Of a DNA stretch of 64,000 nt, positions 48,066-59,150 are shown piece after piece (within the stretch, counting starts at the first letter, position 1; each line of letters begins with the position of its first letter). Position numbers and translations under genes: made by a program. The notes beneath the pieces are model-generated. The model did not search any database, was not told the DNA's origin, and saw only the letters and a list, made by a program, of their open reading frames with translations. The DNA is from Cordia subcordata (taxonomy: Eukaryota > Streptophyta > Magnoliopsida > Boraginales > Cordiaceae), in NCBI GenBank assembly GCA_028554755.1, contig JAPTOF010000012.1:1506501-1570500 (forward strand). The letters run 5' to 3'.

Positions 48066-49309
48066 TTCTTCGGATTCATCTGTTTGTGTGAAAAATTAAT
48101 TGTCAATTTTTTTTTACTAAACCACTTCTTATCCATCTACATTTCTTCTGTTTCCTTCTTTTTTACTGCTCGAAGCCGGAAGACAAAACGAAGCTATTGC
48201 AACTTTTCTTTTTTTTTTTTTCCCTTTCTTTTTGTAACATATTAATAATAAGTCGCACCATAAGAGGTCATATTTGTTCGAACGATACCACATTTTTAAA
48301 TAATTTCATAAATGTACATAGTGAGAATTTCATAACTTGAATATATTTTCTTTTCACTTCTCTCGAAATTTCATTTTTTAATTTTTTTAACCCAAGAAGA
48401 CCAGAGGTCAACATGAAAATTCTTATTCGCAGAAATGCCGACTCTTTAAGCAAAGGCGGGAAGACAATAAAGAAATTAAATGGAATTTAAGACTGAGACA
48501 AGTTATAAGATCAAGTTAAAGTGACTTTGTTTCAGTAAAACGAAAGTTATAAGCTTGGCATTAAAAGCGGGCTCTATACATTGTGGACGACCTGAATACG
48601 CGGTTCATTCAATTACAAGTAAGCTAATAAAAAATATTGCCACGCGTCCGAGAGCTAGAGGTACGTACGTATTCGGTTTTATTTGATTTTTTTTTAAAAA
48701 AAAGAATAACTAAGGAGAAAATTAATATAATTAAGCAAGTCAAGATTTTCATGCCAAGTGTAATAGTAATAGCCACTAACGGCCATGCGTGGTTGTAAGT
48801 AATTCGATGGTCACCAATTCACCATCATGCATGGCGGTACGCATACGCTTGTGTCTCACTCATTATTGTAAGGTCTAAATCCCGAACCATGTCAAAATTT
48901 TCAATGTACTTCTTAAATATCTTGCAATTTACGATTTTGATGGTATAAGTTAGTTTTTGCATAATTCATAGCTTTTTAATTGTTAAAGGATCACATTAGT
49001 TTTAAGACAGAGAAAGGAGAAAGTTGAAACCTTTTTGACAATCTCACACTCTCCCCTAAAATCGAATTGTATCATATTATTTTTTGAAATTCCAATAGTA
49101 CATCAATATTATTATTTTTTGTAAGTGATCGTTGTCCTTCTCTTCAACGATAACAAAAATGAATAAAATTATAAAATTTTTAATATTTTTCGTAGGAAGT
49201 CACCAGATACATTAACTCGTTTCTAAGGGGGAATTATAGAATGTACATCTAAATCTATAATTTCATCAAGGGCCAATTTAAGATTAATTTGTTCTAACTT
49301 GCCCGACTT

Positions 49310-49728
49310 GACATAGGGCGGAAGCTAAATGTGGATGGATGCTTGAATGGGAATTAAGGAAGAGCAAGGGCTGATGGCCGCTTCCTGGATGAACTTAGTC
49401 AATGGCAGACTGGTTTACAACGAACATGGGGATAACTTCTAATTATAAGGCCAAAGTTTTTGCTCTTTGGGAGGGTTTGCGTCTTGCAAAAGCTATAGGG
49501 ATTGAGTTTCTCACTGTTGAGACTGCTCCTTTGGCCATGTTTAATTTACTAAGTGGACCATTGCCTCATTTTAGCCCAATAAAGCCCCTCCTTGAAGATT
49601 ATAAGAACGTTTTCAATAGGAAAGTCAGCTATCGATTTAGGCACGTGTATCGACAAGCTAATAGATGTACTGATTGGTTGACCAATTGTGGCCTGGACAA
49701 ACTCTTGAAATTTGGATCCTTGACGTAA
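49310..49728 (+). pseudogene. RNase H-like fragment of a LINE-type element
   Basis: Reads like the reverse-transcriptase-linked plant RNase H domain. KLNVDGC starts near 49326. Then come a stop, a frameshift near 49400, and FTTNMGITSNYKAKVFALWEGLRLAKAIGI (from about 49414), FLTVET and YRFRHVYRQANRCTDWLTN, where the HV.R..N...D core of the family is recognisable. The domain is broken by at least one stop and one frameshift. No reverse transcriptase is found upstream, so this is an isolated 3' remnant. Confidence 0.7.
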
Positions 49729-49942
49729 TACCCGGTTTATTCATTGAGTTATTGGAGATAGAAGGGGGTGAAATATCACCTAGGAGGATAATCATTTAGT
49801 TGGCTTCAACCTGTCATACAAAGAAAAAACTCACCCGCCCTCCCAATTTGTGAGAGGACATGGATGCTGCTTCATCAAGTTTTCTAATTTTGTTTTTCTT
49901 TTTTTTTAATCGTTAATTAGCGACTAACCTATATATCACATT

Positions 49943-50578
49943 TAGGGATGGAACTATCCAATTGCTGGGAGGGGCCCTGCCCCCCCCCCCCAAGTTTTCT
50001 TTTTTACCTTTTGTGCTATCAAATAAGTTTTGATTATAAATTAATGACTTGTATTGTCCCCCAAAAATTTTGAGGGGAAAAATATGTAAATGGTAACTAA
50101 CTTTGTTTAAATAGGAAACTTAATTTAATTTAATACTCCACAAAAAAAGGAAACTTAATTTAACAAAAGGTAATTTATTTTTTTGAAAAAAATTGATATC
50201 TTTATAAATTACAATTAACCTTTTGCATTCTATTTTTTTTTTATTTCACAAAAGTCAAAATGGAGGAAATGTGAGTTATGATGGAAGAGCGCTAATCATT
50301 GATGGGGAACGGAAGCTCTTGTTCTTTGGTTCTATTCATTACCCTCAAAGCATCCCTGATATTTGCTTTCTCTCTCGCTTTCCCTCTCGCTTTCCCTTTT
50401 ATTTTTTTCTTTTGCTTTTTTTGTTTTAACTAGATAAAGTCCGATACTTTACACAATCATCCCGAAAGTTGTTTCACTTCGTGCCTCCTCCCTCTCTCTC
50501 TTTTTCTTTTTGCACTTTTTAAATTTCATAATTATTAATATTTGGCCCCCCAAATATTACATCCTGGGTCCATCCCTG
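49943..50578. mobile_element. non-autonomous hAT element carrying a gene fragment
   Basis: The ends are inverse: TAGGGATGGAAC at the left, and CAGGGATGGACC at the right read on the minus strand. An 8-bp ATCACATT flanks both sides (49935-49942 and 50579-50586), the duplication length of hAT elements. Subterminal G/C-rich tracts (GGGGCCCTG plus a C run at the left, GGCCCCCC at the right) are near-mirror. The element is 636 bp, has no transposase, and contains a beta-galactosidase exon piece. Confidence 0.8.
50262..50360 (+). pseudogene. captured beta-galactosidase (GH35) exon fragment
   Basis: Thirty-three codons read [18 protein letters not shown] then [15 protein letters not shown]. This is the very conserved start of the mature domain of plant GH35 beta-galactosidases, where SGSIHYPRSTPEMW is typical. 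Before it is a T-rich tract ending CACAAAAG, like an intron acceptor, so some intron may have been taken along. The homology stops abruptly after IPD. The piece sits entirely inside the hAT element and cannot encode an enzyme. Confidence 0.8.
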
Positions 50579-51464
50579 ATCACATTGCAGCTATTATAAA
50601 ACTACTTACATGCATAATTCAACAATTATGAGAAGCTATGCATGCATATTGGAGACATCAATTAATTAAAGATGCACTATCTTACAGTTTAGATCGCATT
50701 TAGATTAAGTAGTTTTAGTGAAAATTAAAGAAGGGCTTCTTACATTAGCAAAACACAGCAAGAAGAAAAAGAAAAGCAAAGATTAAAATAAAATAGTATG
50801 TGACATGCATTTAATTTGAAGAAAACATGAACCTGCAGGCTTTAACGTGTTACGTTGATTGCAATGTATTAAATTTTGATCTGGATTATTAACTTCCGTT
50901 GCCATACGCTAAAGCACCGACGAGGTGCAATTTCAGGCAAATGTTGTGTTCAGATTCAAGTCAAATTATTTTTTAATTAAAGAAAAGTCATTAAAAGTCA
51001 AACTCTTGTTGATGTTCACTTGCGAGACTAGAGTTACAGGGGCAACAAGCCAAGATTAATTCAGATCCTTGCCTTTCTGGACTTGGAGTAGCTACTGCAT
51101 ACGTAAATACTTAGCTGTTACATTTGTTTCCTGAAGAATCAAACTGCTGGTCTTTCAAACACAGTTTTTTAAAATTTCATATTGATTGTACGCTAAATGC
51201 GCAAAGAGGTGCACGAAATTTAGCGAAATATAAAATCTTTAACGCATTAGGATTAAAATCGTATAGTTACAAGTATTAAAACGAATACTAAATCGATTTG
51301 GAAATACAAAGCATCCACTTTTCTTAATTATATTGTAATTTCCATGCCAAGACAGTTTCAGTTTTGCCCCCTGTTAATTTCTATCTTCCTCTTTTCCATC
51401 TTCTCTTTCTCAAAAAACGAGTTTTCTCGTACAAGGAGTTTTCTCGTATAAGCATGGAAATGGC

Positions 51465-51941
51465 TTATGCGTAATCACACATGCCGTATACGCAATAACC
51501 ACCAGGCATGCACCTGTGATTGCACTGCCCACAGTGTCTCTTGTCATAGGCAAGGTTCACACACTCCCCTCTGCAACATGTTTCTGTGAACTTGCATTTC
51601 TTCTTGCATGCGCCGCAGTTCTTGTTGTCGTACCCCAAGTCCACGCATTTGTTGTTGCAACAAGTCGAGTTTCGCCCTTCCACAACGTAACAAATTTCAT
51701 TATCTTTCTTGCAGTGATCGGCTGCTCTCGGATTCTTCTCCGTAGCGGCCAAGAATCGACTCGCCCTCTTCACCGGCAATGGCAGCTTGTTCCGATGATG
51801 CAAAGCCGGGTCTGAGCTCTCCAACAATGGTGATTTCTCTTGTGTATCATCGATGCTTCTCATGCAAAGTGTTAATATTGGTAAGGTCATTGTAATGGCC
51901 ATAAGAATGATTAGCTTGACCCCCTTCATGGTTGTTGTCAA
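51465..51941 (-). CDS. STIG1-like secreted cysteine-rich protein, copy C
   Basis: Intronless, 158 aa from the first ATG. The second ATG (51929, [14 protein letters not shown]) aligns with the start of copy A and may be the real one, giving 154 aa. A hydrophobic signal peptide precedes a variable linker (about 25-75) with the shared [11 protein letters not shown] segment. The Cys-rich domain (16 Cys) follows, with [38 protein letters not shown] and [10 protein letters not shown]. It is nearly identical to copy A across the domain, pointing to a recent duplication or gene conversion. TATATAA lies at 52071-52077, and the conserved upstream block at 52140-52178. Confidence 0.95.
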   Translation of the reverse strand: MTTTMKGVKLIILMAITMTLPILTLCMRSIDDTQEKSPLLESSDPALHHRNKLPLPVKRASRFLAATEKNPRAADHCKKDNEICYVVEGRNSTCCNNKCVDLGYDNKNCGACKKKCKFTETCCRGECVNLAYDKRHCGQCNHRCMPGGYCVYGMCDYA

Positions 51942-52070
51942 AGATGAAGATCAGAGAGCAAGAGAGAGATTGTAATAATGTTTGCTTGTTTTTGTGTTTG
52001 TTTCTTCTCTGAGATGAATTGAAGGAGATATATCAGAGTTGTGTGTAGACAAAAATGGAGGATTTAGGGT

Positions 52071-52077
52071 TTATATA
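52071..52077 (-). promoter_or_regulatory. TATA box of STIG1 copy C
   Basis: TATATAA on the minus strand, about 130-145 bp before the start codon. It sits at the same place relative to the conserved upstream block as in copy A. Confidence 0.55.
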
Positions 52078-53204
52078 GTGACTAAAAGGGAGAGTTGACC
52101 TGGGATTTTTGTTAAAAAGGTGCGATGCTGTCTTAAAGGGATGTGCTACGAAGAGTATGGCTCAATTCTTCGGATTCATGTGTTGCAATGAACTTGTTCT
52201 TCTAACCCCAAAAAAAAAAAAAAATGGTAAATGAAGGTTCTGATCGATACCTTGGAACTTGGCTGAAAAGTTTAAGCCCAAGCCTCTTTATGGAGAAATA
52301 AAAATAATTTAAGTCAAAGTAGATGAAGGAACCCTAATCCTCTAGCTTAATTATAACTAAAATTAACTTTCTAAAGTATAAATAGCAGCCAAATATCAAG
52401 GGCAGACACGAGTCATAAGTGTGGTCTTATTTTGTTCGAAAGGATTGATTGTGCAAGGTTTTATGTTATAAAAGTCTCCATTGAATTATATTTTTAAAAA
52501 AAATAGGAAAAAAGTCTGACCGTGTACCATAATATAGTTGTTTCATATTTCCACTGCATTTATGTAAAAACATACGTGTGTTATTTACTGTTTGATTTTC
52601 TTGTTAATTAGGTATTTCTTCTGCTAAATCTTAAAAATGTACCCAATTAATAAGGTGCCCAAACGTGAACCTGAACCAATCAGGGCGTGCCGTTTGGTGA
52701 AGCAAAAAAAGAATGACGATAAACAATTTGGTATGTATATAATCAGTTTGCTGCTAAGTGACTCATGACTACTTGTTTTTGTAAAACAAAAGCTAGCTTA
52801 ATTTGTATTAAAAGCAGGCTCTGTACAATTAATGTAGATTTTAGATTCTAGAATTTATAAAGAAACAGTCATATTGAAGTGAACTAACTTTGAAGCTTTG
52901 CTGATACTCGTTTTGAATTTCACGTAACTTAATCGAAAAACAAAATTCTAATAATAAAATTATTGCCATGCATTCATTCGCTGGAGGTAGATTCAAATTC
53001 AGCTTGCTTTCAACATTTCACTACTATTCTAGGATTTGTATTTAAAAAAAAAAAAAAAAAACACAGACGACATGTAAAAGTCGTCATTGTTCCATTAGCA
53101 AATGGGCCGGGTCGGATGACGGACAAAAAAATCACTATTCGGTTCGTAGACGTTTAACATTTTGTGGTTTGAGACCGTTGTTATTAAATTTTCCGATGCT
53201 TAAT

Positions 53205-53285
53205 TATGCATGATGATGAGTAGTTTGATCACTTTCATGGCGGATCTTGAAGGTGATGGGAGAGCAAGAGAGTTCGGCAGCCTAT
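53205..53285 (-). pseudogene. STIG1 N-terminal relic upstream of copy C
   Basis: On the minus strand the ATG at 53238 starts MKVIKLLIIM, the STIG1 signal-peptide start. The leader before it keeps CTTGCTCTCCCATCACCTTC-type homology to the 5' leader of copies A and C. Sequence after about ten codons is unrelated. It lies 1.3 kb upstream of copy C, matching the placement of the relic upstream of copy A. Confidence 0.6.
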
Positions 53286-53324
53286 GCATTATAGATATCA
53301 ACAAAGAGAGATTTTTATAATAAT

Positions 53325-53590
53325 GAGATATTTTGTTAATATAATAAATAAATATACCAAAATTTTTTTCTAGGTTTAAAATTTTAAATGATGTGACAAT
53401 TTAATATGGTATTAAAGTCTAAAAATAAAAAGATCAAAGATTCAGAATTTACTGCTATTTATTTAAATATGTTAAAATTGTACATGTGCAAATTTCTAAT
53501 TAAACAAATCACACCTATGCGTTAGATATGTTAATATAACAAAAAAATACACCAATATCTTCTTCACATATTTTTGTACATGTCATTGTG
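53325..53590 (+). mobile_element. TRIM, third copy
   Basis: LTR-like halves at about 53331-53403 and from about 53529 share GTTAATATAA(T/C)AAA, and both keep an ATACACCAATATC-type segment. TATGGTATTAAAGTCT (53404-53419) after the first half is a mutated Met-tRNA primer-binding site. Interior of about 110 bp, non-coding. Confidence 0.5.
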
Positions 53591-53847
53591 TAACATATAA
53601 TCCGTTGAATAAAGAGAAGGAAAATAGCTAAGCAAAAAAGGACGAGGAAGAAGAATAGAAAATTAGCTTATTGTAAATCCAAAAATCAAGAAAATCAAAT
53701 TTGCCACCAAACAATAATGGGCAATTAACAGGACTCAGCTACTTTGGTTGTCTCTGCGAACGCGTGCACGTTATAAAAAGATTTACGTACTAGTGAAAAA
53801 CAAAATATTTGGTAATTAACCATTCATTTGGGTAGTAACTGCGTACA

Positions 53848-53850
<3 letters not shown>

Positions 53851-53909
<59 letters not shown>
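53851..53909. repeat. (AT)n(AC)n compound microsatellite
   Basis: About 22 AT units pass directly into about 8 AC units. Likely length-polymorphic. Confidence 0.95.
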
Positions 53910-53912
<3 letters not shown>

Positions 53913-56900
53913 CCTTAATTTAGTGGTAAATTAAAATATTCAGAGTCTGAACCATTAAATTTAAGGCCTAAATAGCAATGTGAACCGACATAGTAGGTTC
54001 TAAAATCAAAATGCAATTAAGGATGAAAGTGACAACACATTAAACCAAAGGAGAAGACAAATAATTGAGTTGGACTTTGCCATTTCAAAAGTTTTAAATT
54101 TTGTTTTTTGCTCCGTCAAGAGTACATTGGCCCAGAAACAATTACTTCTAGGCGGAAGAAATAGGAAGAAGGAACAAAAAGAAGAAGAAGAAAAAAAGGG
54201 ATAAAATATTATAGCTATCTGCGCCAGACTGACCAGACCTGTACCCGTTGCAATTTATAATGTCAATATTCAGACTTGAAGAAACGGAGTAAAATAACAT
54301 GCAATGTAATAAATTATATGTGGATAATATTTCTCATTGATTAGTCGTAAATTTGTTAAAATAATATTAATAAATTATCATATCGACTTCAAATTAATAA
54401 ACTTAATAAATATATATAACAATCTTAAACTCTCTTGCACTTAATAATGCCAAGGGGTGGGCTAACTCAGAAATAATCTGCTTGTTGAAAGCCTCAAATT
54501 TCTTCAGTCTGACATTTCAATTTCAGGGTTAGGTGCACACAAACTAAAAACTACACACAAAAATACACACACACACACACAAACACATATACATTGAGGT
54601 AAGTCATGGCTTCACCATTATTTAATTATAAGCTCCGTAATGTTTAAATTGTTTTGGTAAAAAAAAATAATAATAATAATGAAAAAAGCTTAATTATAAT
54701 TAACACAAAACTTTTCAAAGTCTACTACCTTTCTTCAACGCCCTCCAACCTAACCGTACAAGTATTTTTCCACGAAGTGAGCTGGCGACTTCATCTTTTC
54801 TTCACTAACTATAATGTCGACATTATATCAGCCTTTTCAACCCTTTCAATTTTTATTCAGGGAAAAAAAACCCATTTAATTTAATTTATCTCTTTCCCCA
54901 TCAGAAGTGATGGTGTATCACTTATTAATTAATTTCTCGACTAAATCAAATTAGTCAAACGTGCCCAAAATCCAACAAACAAAATAAGGAAGAAATATGA
55001 AAGTTGCCCAATGAATATTACTCAAAATTCTCAATTTTTGGGATTATAAGAAGGTATCAATGAGTTTTGCAACAACAGGAATTTTATGTAATCAATTTTA
55101 AGAACACAGAAGAGTCTTTTATTCATACAATTTCGTGTGAGATTCATGCTCATCTCTCGAGCAAAAGAATAACGAAAACTCATGCTTGTGATATGTTAAA
55201 TTTCATTCTAAAACCAATTTGCGTTAGAAGTAACTTAGGATCTTATTTAAGTAGTCTTGGATTTATTAATTTTTTTTATGTAGAAGAAAATTCTAACACT
55301 TTTCCCTCTCCCCCACCCCCACCCCACATGTGATTGAATTTTTTTAGTAATTTTCTACATGAAAAGAAATTCTAACATCTAGCAAAGGATAACATGAGAT
55401 ATATATTTTTTTATATGATACAATTACGATAAAATAAAGCGCCTCCACGGTGGTAACTTGTAAACATTATATTCTGACTTTGGTGATGCTATATGGATCA
55501 TGCGATGTCTTCTTTAGTAAATCTGATAAATAATTATCCTAATTTTTTCTAACACTATATTCGCGTGCGACTTTCAGATTTGACAGAACTATATACATAC
55601 TATCAAATGAATATCGCATAGTTTTGGTAAAACTTAAACCAACCCAAACAATGTACGTGTCTAGTAACACACACTAAAATAACTACTCGTGAACAAAACT
55701 CAAAGATTTGATATCTATTCTACTCTTGATATACACAGTTCGTTGACAATTACATTTACGGTCCTATGGAGTACGTGGTGGAGCACATGATAGAAATAAC
55801 AAACTCTATATCACATGTTTTCGGTAAGCAAAGCAAATTATATGATTAACTAAAAGCTACTTAATTACAAATTTTTTAAAGGCGGCACGCCTTTTATATA
55901 TCGTACAAGAGAGTAAAATTTTTGGCCTCAAAATACTATTTACGATCAAAAATATATTTTCTGCAGAGCCAAATTAATGACTTATTATTATAAGAAAATT
56001 TTCAAAGAATGAACGAAAACTTCAAGGACCAAAGTGAAGAAGACTATACTCACTGAAGGGTATCCAAATATATTCTCCTTTTCGTTCCCTTTTACTGGAG
56101 TTGTCCAATATGTCTTTCTAAGAAATAAATAGTTTTAGACTTATTAGGAGATATAGTTAGGAATTATTGACCTTAAAGTTAACATATATTAGACTCTTTG
56201 TCATTTTTCTCTGTCAGGTTCAATCAGGACACATTACCCAGAAGACAAACCAAAAAAAAAAAAAAAAATCCTCCAAATGGGTCCAAATGGGGATTCTTAT
56301 TTTTTATTTTTTATTTTTGGTCCAGAAATGGGGATGATTATTGATGGACTCCTGTAATGAACAAGACATAGAAAGATTCAACTAGTGATGTAACATTAAG
56401 ATATAGCTTTCAAAAAGGAAAAAAAAAAAAGAAAAAAGGAAAGAAAGAAAAAAAGGAGAGAGAAAAAGACAATTCAGTGAAGCAAGGCATATGACTAAAC
56501 TGGAAATAGTAATTAAATAATTATTTCACCATTATTAATTTTATTTGTCGCTATAAATTAAAACGTCATTGTAAGTGGTTTCTTTCTTTTGTTTTGATAG
56601 GGAGTATTTGGTGAAAAGGCGGGAGAACAAGTGGGTAGATCACAAAGCCGTGCAGCAGTGCCTAACATAAAACTCGATGCATAAGAAATTTTACTGTAAA
56701 GAAAATTCAAGAATAAAGGACAACAAAGTCCTCAAGAAATAAAATAATGTACGTTACACACACACACACCATATGTTGATTATTCTTGTTATACCCTTGC
56801 ACGATTAGAGAGTGTTGTAAGATGTATAAAATGTGCCATTAAAGTACAAATCCTTTACCTTATAATCAAAGATTTTAAATTTGAACTTATATCTATCCAT

Positions 56901-58380
56901 CAAATATATTTTCTAATCTTTGACTATTTGCTGCACCACGGGTTTTATAATCTTGAATAGATTGAATAAAACATTATCCAAAATAGTTTCCCATTAAATT
57001 AAGGGGGAAAAAGTTGAAATATGTGTTTTTTATTTTCCCATATTCCTTTTCCTATGGGTGCAAATTAAGCTGTCTAAAACTTGAGATAGGCAAACATCAA
57101 GTGGGGGAAACCATAATGGTACAATTATACTATACACCCTAACTTACGTCTACCCACCTAACTACATATACCTAAACGTGCCCTATTTAATAAAAAAAAA
57201 AAAAAACTCTTACGAATATGTTTATCTTCATCATCTACTCTCTCTTTCTCTCGCTCTCACAAACACAAGCGCACATTCTGTCTTACACAAACACACGTAG
57301 ATCTTGGTTTGCTCACATGCACACACAAATGCAAACTATCTCTGAAACAAATAGATGTCGGACGATGGGTTAGAGCTTATACATGTAGGTGATAGGTTGC
57401 TCGATGTGTGCTCTCTATGTATGTGCGCAATGTGTACTTGCTCTGTGCGTGTGTGCTATCTGTGTGTGTGATGGTGGCTGTTGTAGTGGTGGTAGTGTGT
57501 GAATGTTTGTGTTTTAACAAAGAAAAGAGAGGCTTTTTTTTTTTTTTTGAGCTTTGGTTCAGTAAGAAAGACTGTTGTGAGAGAAAGGAGTGATGGAGGT
57601 TGTTGTGGCGGCGGCGATGGTAGTGTGTGAAAATGTGAGTTTCAGCAGAGAAAAAGAGGTTTTTTTTTTTTTGGGTTGTGAGCTTTGGTTGAGTAAGAAA
57701 GATTATTGTGGAAAAAAGTTTGTGTATTTGTAGTTGTGAACATTTTGATTAAATTTGCGAATATAGTATTTATAGGTATGAATGTGTTGTTTATAGGTAT
57801 GAATATGTCGATAATAAGTTGTAAATATGTAGTACAAAAATTATAAACATATAAAATAAACATTGCGGGTTTATAAAAGTGGTGAACATATGGTATATAA
57901 ATTGTGAAGTTATAAAACTCGTGATCATGTAAAAGTTGTAAACTTATAATATAAAAAATTATGAACATTAAAATGAAATACATATTTTTCAAACAATAAT
58001 TTTTTTAATTTTTTGGAAATTGAAATAGTTAAAAATATTAAAAAAATACTGAAATAATTAAATTATGAACGTATAGTATAAAGACTATGAACATATATTT
58101 GTAAATAATTAAAAAAATATTAAAATTGTGAATATATATAGTATGAAATTTGTCAAAAAAAAATTATGGACATATAATATAAAATTTGGGAATGTATGAA
58201 ATATATAATTTTTAACAATAATTTTTTAATATTGTGAAATTTAAAAATAAAATATAAAAAATAAAATTAAACTAAAAAAATAAACTTGTCTTCATTTTTC
58301 TCTTCTTATTTCTCGACGTCAATTGCTGTGCCGCTTTGTTCATTGTCTTTTTTTTTTTTTTTGGGAGTTGAGTGCGTAAC

Positions 58381-58584
58381 TTACACAAGCGAAAGAGTGC
58401 AGGATGCTTGTGTGGGACACGATGCTCGAGTACACGGTATATGTGCTGCCAAAAAGGTCCACCATTGTGCAGTCGCTATCCTGACTTGATCATTTATCAG
58501 AAGCTCAATATGGTCACCGATCTGGATTTCAAGTGACAAGATTCCTGTTAGCTGTGGATGTTTGAACACGAGGCTTCTCCCCAT
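58381..58584 (-). other. unrecognised 67-aa open frame with ordinary composition
   Basis: The frame has balanced base composition, unlike the very AT-rich DNA around it (58200-58280 and 58640 on). The translation contains GILSLEIQIGDHIELLIN and QWWTFLAAHI. The plus strand is also partly open. I cannot assign a family. It may be a fragment of a gene moved here, from either strand. Confidence 0.25.
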
Positions 58585-59044
58585 TGACGAAAACCTCGCA
58601 AATGTATATGGTCGTATACCAAATTAATACTTTTCCTCTAATCGTAAAATTTTGGATGTTGAATTATAGAGTTTTAAGTAAAAGTATTGTCGAATAAAAA
58701 TTATTAATTGTTTGGACTTATATTTTAGGAGTTAAACTTTTAGTTGTTTCGAGATCAATTAAACTTTTGAAATAGTATGAGGAAAAATAAAATAAACCAA
58801 TTTTTAACATAATTAAAAAATAACTTCTCAAAAAGTTTTTTTGAAAAACTCCAATTTAGAACTTTTAGGTTTTTTTTTTTATTTTTTTAACTTTGCTTTT
58901 ATGTACACACTCTTTTAGGAATGGTCCAAACAAATGAGATCGAGTTTTGAGTGTCCAAAAATTGGGCCATATAGGCTCTAAGTATTATTTCACTAGATGA
59001 GATCGAGTAATACTGTAATCTTATAGAAAAACTAAACTTAATTA

Positions 59045-59150
59045 CCATCAGGACCTGCATTGAAGTGTAGGTTATTTATCAACTCTTGGTCATCTTCACC
59101 CTGAGCTTGCTTGGTCTTAGCTTCAAGAGATTGCCAACATGATAATAGCA
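59045..59150 (-). other. coding-like patch of unknown origin
   Basis: The minus strand reads WQSLEAKTKQAQGEDDQELI and then NNLHFNAGPDG without a stop for about 33 codons, followed by GGTAATTAAG, which looks like a splice donor. Composition differs from the flanks. No family recognised and no partner exon found, so it is at most an exon relic. Confidence 0.25.

Noticed and set aside
48800..48850. Third STIG1 N-terminal relic, upstream of the pseudogene
   Set aside because: Only ACCATCATGCATGG-like similarity is visible, too short to call; mentioned only as a weak candidate in the cluster finding.
57408..57992. Open frames in the 57.4-58.0 kb region
   Set aside because: Translations are Val/Cys- or Phe/Ile/Tyr-rich products of GT- and TAT-repeats, with no domain.
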